Positions 4,974-6,534 of a stretch of 6,534 nt of DNA are shown piece by piece (within the stretch, counting starts at the first letter, position 1; every line of letters starts with the position of its first letter). Source of the DNA: Candidatus Nomurabacteria bacterium (GTDB lineage: Bacteria > Patescibacteriota > Minisyncoccia > Phycocordibacterales > UBA9973); assembly GCA_023267315.1 (NCBI GenBank), contig JAHFNN010000030.1, positions 1-6,534 of the forward strand, written 5' to 3'. The translations under genes were made by a program, and so were the position numbers. The notes beneath the pieces were generated by a model. That model was not told the origin of the DNA and ran no database searches. It worked only from the letters and a program-made list of their open reading frames with translations.

Positions 4974-6023
4974 ATGGATACTATCAGTAAAGAGCAGTTT
5001 AAAATTGAATTTTTCAAGCTACTTAAGGACGCGAAAAACGTTGCTGTTATTTCTCATGTTTCTCCTGATGAAGATTCAATAGGATCAGTACTTAGCGTAT
5101 ATGAAATTGTAACAGAGGCTGTACCATCCCTTTCAGTGCGTATTCTTCAAACGGGAGAAAGGATAGATCGCTATGCTGTTTTTAAGAATTTTGAAAAAAT
5201 TGAATTTGTAAGTGATGTGGCGGACGAGATTAAAGACATCGATACACTGATCTTACTTGATGCTGGTCAATATTATCGAATATCGAAATTTCCTGATGCT
5301 ATTGCTCAAATACCAACAAAGATTTGTATTGATCACCACGCTTCCACACCCGACATGTTCAATTTAAAATATGTTGATCCAACTTTTTCTTCTGCATCTG
5401 AGTTGGTCTATACGTTGTTGGTAGGTGATGCAAATCTTACACCTTCGTTGTCTCGAAGTATTTTTCTAGGTATATTAGGTGATACGGGACATTTTACATA
5501 CATAAAACCTGAGCAGTCTCATATTTTCAGCGTTGTAAAAACATTAGTGGAAAAAGGAAATATTGCTATTGATGAATTTAGTGCTTCATATGCAAAAATT
5601 TCTCCAACTGTATTTACTGTTGTTCAAGAACTTATGAAAAATACTTCATATCTTGAGGTTGCTGGATGGCCCGCTTGTCAATACAGTTTCATACCAAAAA
5701 TGGTGGTTGCTGAAAAGAAATTCTCGGATAATGATATAAGTTCTGGTTCGGCGCTGTATATGGCGTATTTTTTACGAATGGTCAAAGATTATGATTGGGG
5801 TTTTGTTATTACACCTCGTTCGACTGGAGATTGTCGTGTTTCATTTCGTTCTCTACCAAAAAGTGTTAATGTACGAGACCTAACGGAACGAATGAAAATT
5901 GGTGGTGGGCACGACCGTTCAGCTGGCTCTTCATTCAAAAAGATTGATCATGATGTTGATGTAGAGGAGGCATTAGAAAATATTAAAATGTGGATGCAAT
6001 CAAATGCGCCACTGATACAATAA
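4974..6023 (+). CDS. DHH/DHHA1 family phosphoesterase (NrnA-like)
   Basis: This 349-aa bimodular oligonucleotide or cyclic-dinucleotide phosphoesterase is of the NrnA type. The DHH domain shows motif I SHVSPDEDSIGS (H28, D32, D34), motif II LLDAGQ (D96), motif III IDHHAS (D120, H121, H122) and motif IV GILGDTGHF (D170), which together bind two Mn ions. The C-terminal DHHA1 domain ends in GGGHDRSAG (310-318), which binds substrate. All catalytic residues are present, so an active enzyme is expected. Likely substrates are short oligoribonucleotides (nanoRNA), pAp or linear dinucleotides such as pApA. There are no GGDEF, PAS or membrane segments, so it is not a GdpP. The length fits the family (about 310-350 aa). 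The gene lies 14 bases after the DedA-like gene and 4 bases before obg, and its stop codon overlaps the proposed obg promoter. Confidence 0.92.
   Translation: MDTISKEQFKIEFFKLLKDAKNVAVISHVSPDEDSIGSVLSVYEIVTEAVPSLSVRILQTGERIDRYAVFKNFEKIEFVSDVADEIKDIDTLILLDAGQYYRISKFPDAIAQIPTKICIDHHASTPDMFNLKYVDPTFSSASELVYTLLVGDANLTPSLSRSIFLGILGDTGHFTYIKPEQSHIFSVVKTLVEKGNIAIDEFSASYAKISPTVFTVVQELMKNTSYLEVAGWPACQYSFIPKMVVAEKKFSDNDISSGSALYMAYFLRMVKDYDWGFVITPRSTGDCRVSFRSLPKSVNVRDLTERMKIGGGHDRSAGSSFKKIDHDVDVEEALENIKMWMQSNAPLIQ
6013..6021 (+). promoter_or_regulatory. Internal obg promoter, extended -10, predicted leaderless start
   Basis: TGATACAAT gives TG, one base, then TACAAT (6016-6021), placed over the last codons and stop of the DHH gene. 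AAAATT follows, then the ATG at 6028, so +1 would be the start codon. No good -35 is present. Because it overlaps coding sequence it may be chance, but it repeats the spacing seen at four other genes. Confidence 0.42.
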
Positions 6024-6027
6024 AATT

Positions 6028-6534
6028 ATGGCATTCGTTGATGAAATACAATTTCATATAAAAGCAGGGCGCGGTGGATCTGGCGTTGTGCGTTGGCGTC
6101 AGGAAAAATTCATCGATCGCGGTGGACCAAATGGTGGCGATGGTGGTCGCGGTGGTAATGTGTATGTCCGGGCGATCCGTGATGTGCACATCCTTGCGAA
6201 GTATCGCCACAAAAAAGATTTCGTCGCTGAAAATGGCGCCGATGGCGAAGGAGGAAGTCGTCATGGCCAAAGTGGCGATGATCTGTATGTTGATCTACCA
6301 ATCGGAAGTATCGTTACCAATATGGAAACTGGTAAGGTTGTTTCGCTTGATGTTGAAGGAGAAAGCAAGATGGTTTTAAAAGGTGGTTCAGGTGGATACG
6401 GAAATGAACACTTCAAGAGTTCAACAAATACGACTCCAAAACAATACACAAAAGGAAGAGTGGGTGAGGAAGGGAATTTTCATATTGAACTTGAACTTTA
6501 TGCCGATGTTGGACTCGTTGGTCTACCAAATGCA
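6028..6534 (+). CDS. obg: GTPase Obg/CgtA, N-terminal part, truncated by the window edge
   Basis: Obg is an essential GTPase that acts in large ribosomal subunit maturation and stress control. The 169 visible residues cover the glycine-rich Obg fold (1 to about 158): MAFVDEIQFHIKAGRGGSG, RQEKFIDRGGPNGGDGGRGG (about 25-43), LKGGSGGYGNEHFKSSTN and the LELYADVGLVGLPNA junction. The window ends inside the G1 P-loop (GxPNAGKS), just after the Ala at residue 169. The G domain and any C-terminal OCT or TGS domain lie outside. A full-length protein of about 330-430 aa is expected. The reading frame is intact. The start is ATG 4 bases after the DHH stop, without a Shine-Dalgarno, and the N-terminus aligns with normal Obg starts. 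Expression could come by operon read-through and from the -10-like box at 6016. Confidence 0.96.
   Translation, partial: MAFVDEIQFHIKAGRGGSGVVRWRQEKFIDRGGPNGGDGGRGGNVYVRAIRDVHILAKYRHKKDFVAENGADGEGGSRHGQSGDDLYVDLPIGSIVTNMETGKVVSLDVEGESKMVLKGGSGGYGNEHFKSSTNTTPKQYTKGRVGEEGNFHIELELYADVGLVGLPNA

Noticed and set aside
70..6023. Recoded TGA (as in Gracilibacteria), since none of the nine complete genes ends in TGA
   Set aside because: No gene shows an in-frame TGA or fragmentation at TGA; seven TAA and two TAG stops in nine genes is compatible with the standard code and AT-rich bias.
6110..6301. Histidine-rich minus-strand reading frame inside obg
   Set aside because: It is the antisense of the GGT/GGC glycine codons of the Obg domain; the plus-strand frame is clearly conserved Obg.

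Overview
The window is ordinary, densely coded bacterial chromosome. By eye it is moderately AT-rich (roughly 40% GC). It carries nine complete protein genes, one gene truncated at the right edge (obg), and possibly the last codons of another gene at the left edge. Several traits suggest the candidate phyla radiation (Patescibacteria, Parcubacteria-like): short intergenic gaps, compact proteins, an ExoX-like exonuclease paired with a small stand-alone RecB/Cas4-type nuclease, and genes set almost directly behind -10 boxes. This assignment is inference from protein style and layout, not from a marker gene. Reading is consistent with the standard bacterial code: stops are TAA or TAG, and no gene is interrupted by TGA.

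Layout. (1) 70-1113, minus: rmuC. (2) 1157-1540, plus: mscL, divergent from rmuC across 43 bases that hold two overlapping promoters. (3) A stem-loop at 1562-1586 lies between convergent mscL and the next minus-strand block. (4) 1618-3477, minus: an unrecognised 110-aa protein, a PD-(D/E)XK nuclease and a DEDDh exonuclease with an ExoX-type tail; the two nucleases are 6 bases apart and form an operon read exonuclease first. (5) 3536-6534, plus: yqeY, a YvlD-type membrane protein, a divergent DedA-family membrane protein, a DHH/DHHA1 phosphoesterase and the N-terminal part of obg, with gaps of 4 to 14 bases.

Themes. Four proteins (RmuC, the PD-(D/E)XK nuclease, the DEDDh exonuclease and the DHH phosphoesterase) belong to nucleic-acid-cleaving or nuclease-related families. 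Three (MscL, the YvlD-like protein, the DedA-like protein) are integral membrane proteins. YqeY and Obg relate to translation or ribosome assembly. I see no mobile element, CRISPR array, RNA gene, toxin-antitoxin pair or defence island.

The most notable signal is in the start regions. For five genes (rmuC, mscL, the exonuclease, yqeY, obg) a -10-like hexamer ends exactly 6 bases before the ATG, which would put the transcription start on the A of the start codon, that is, leaderless mRNAs. In contrast, the 110-aa gene and the DHH gene have clear Shine-Dalgarno sequences.
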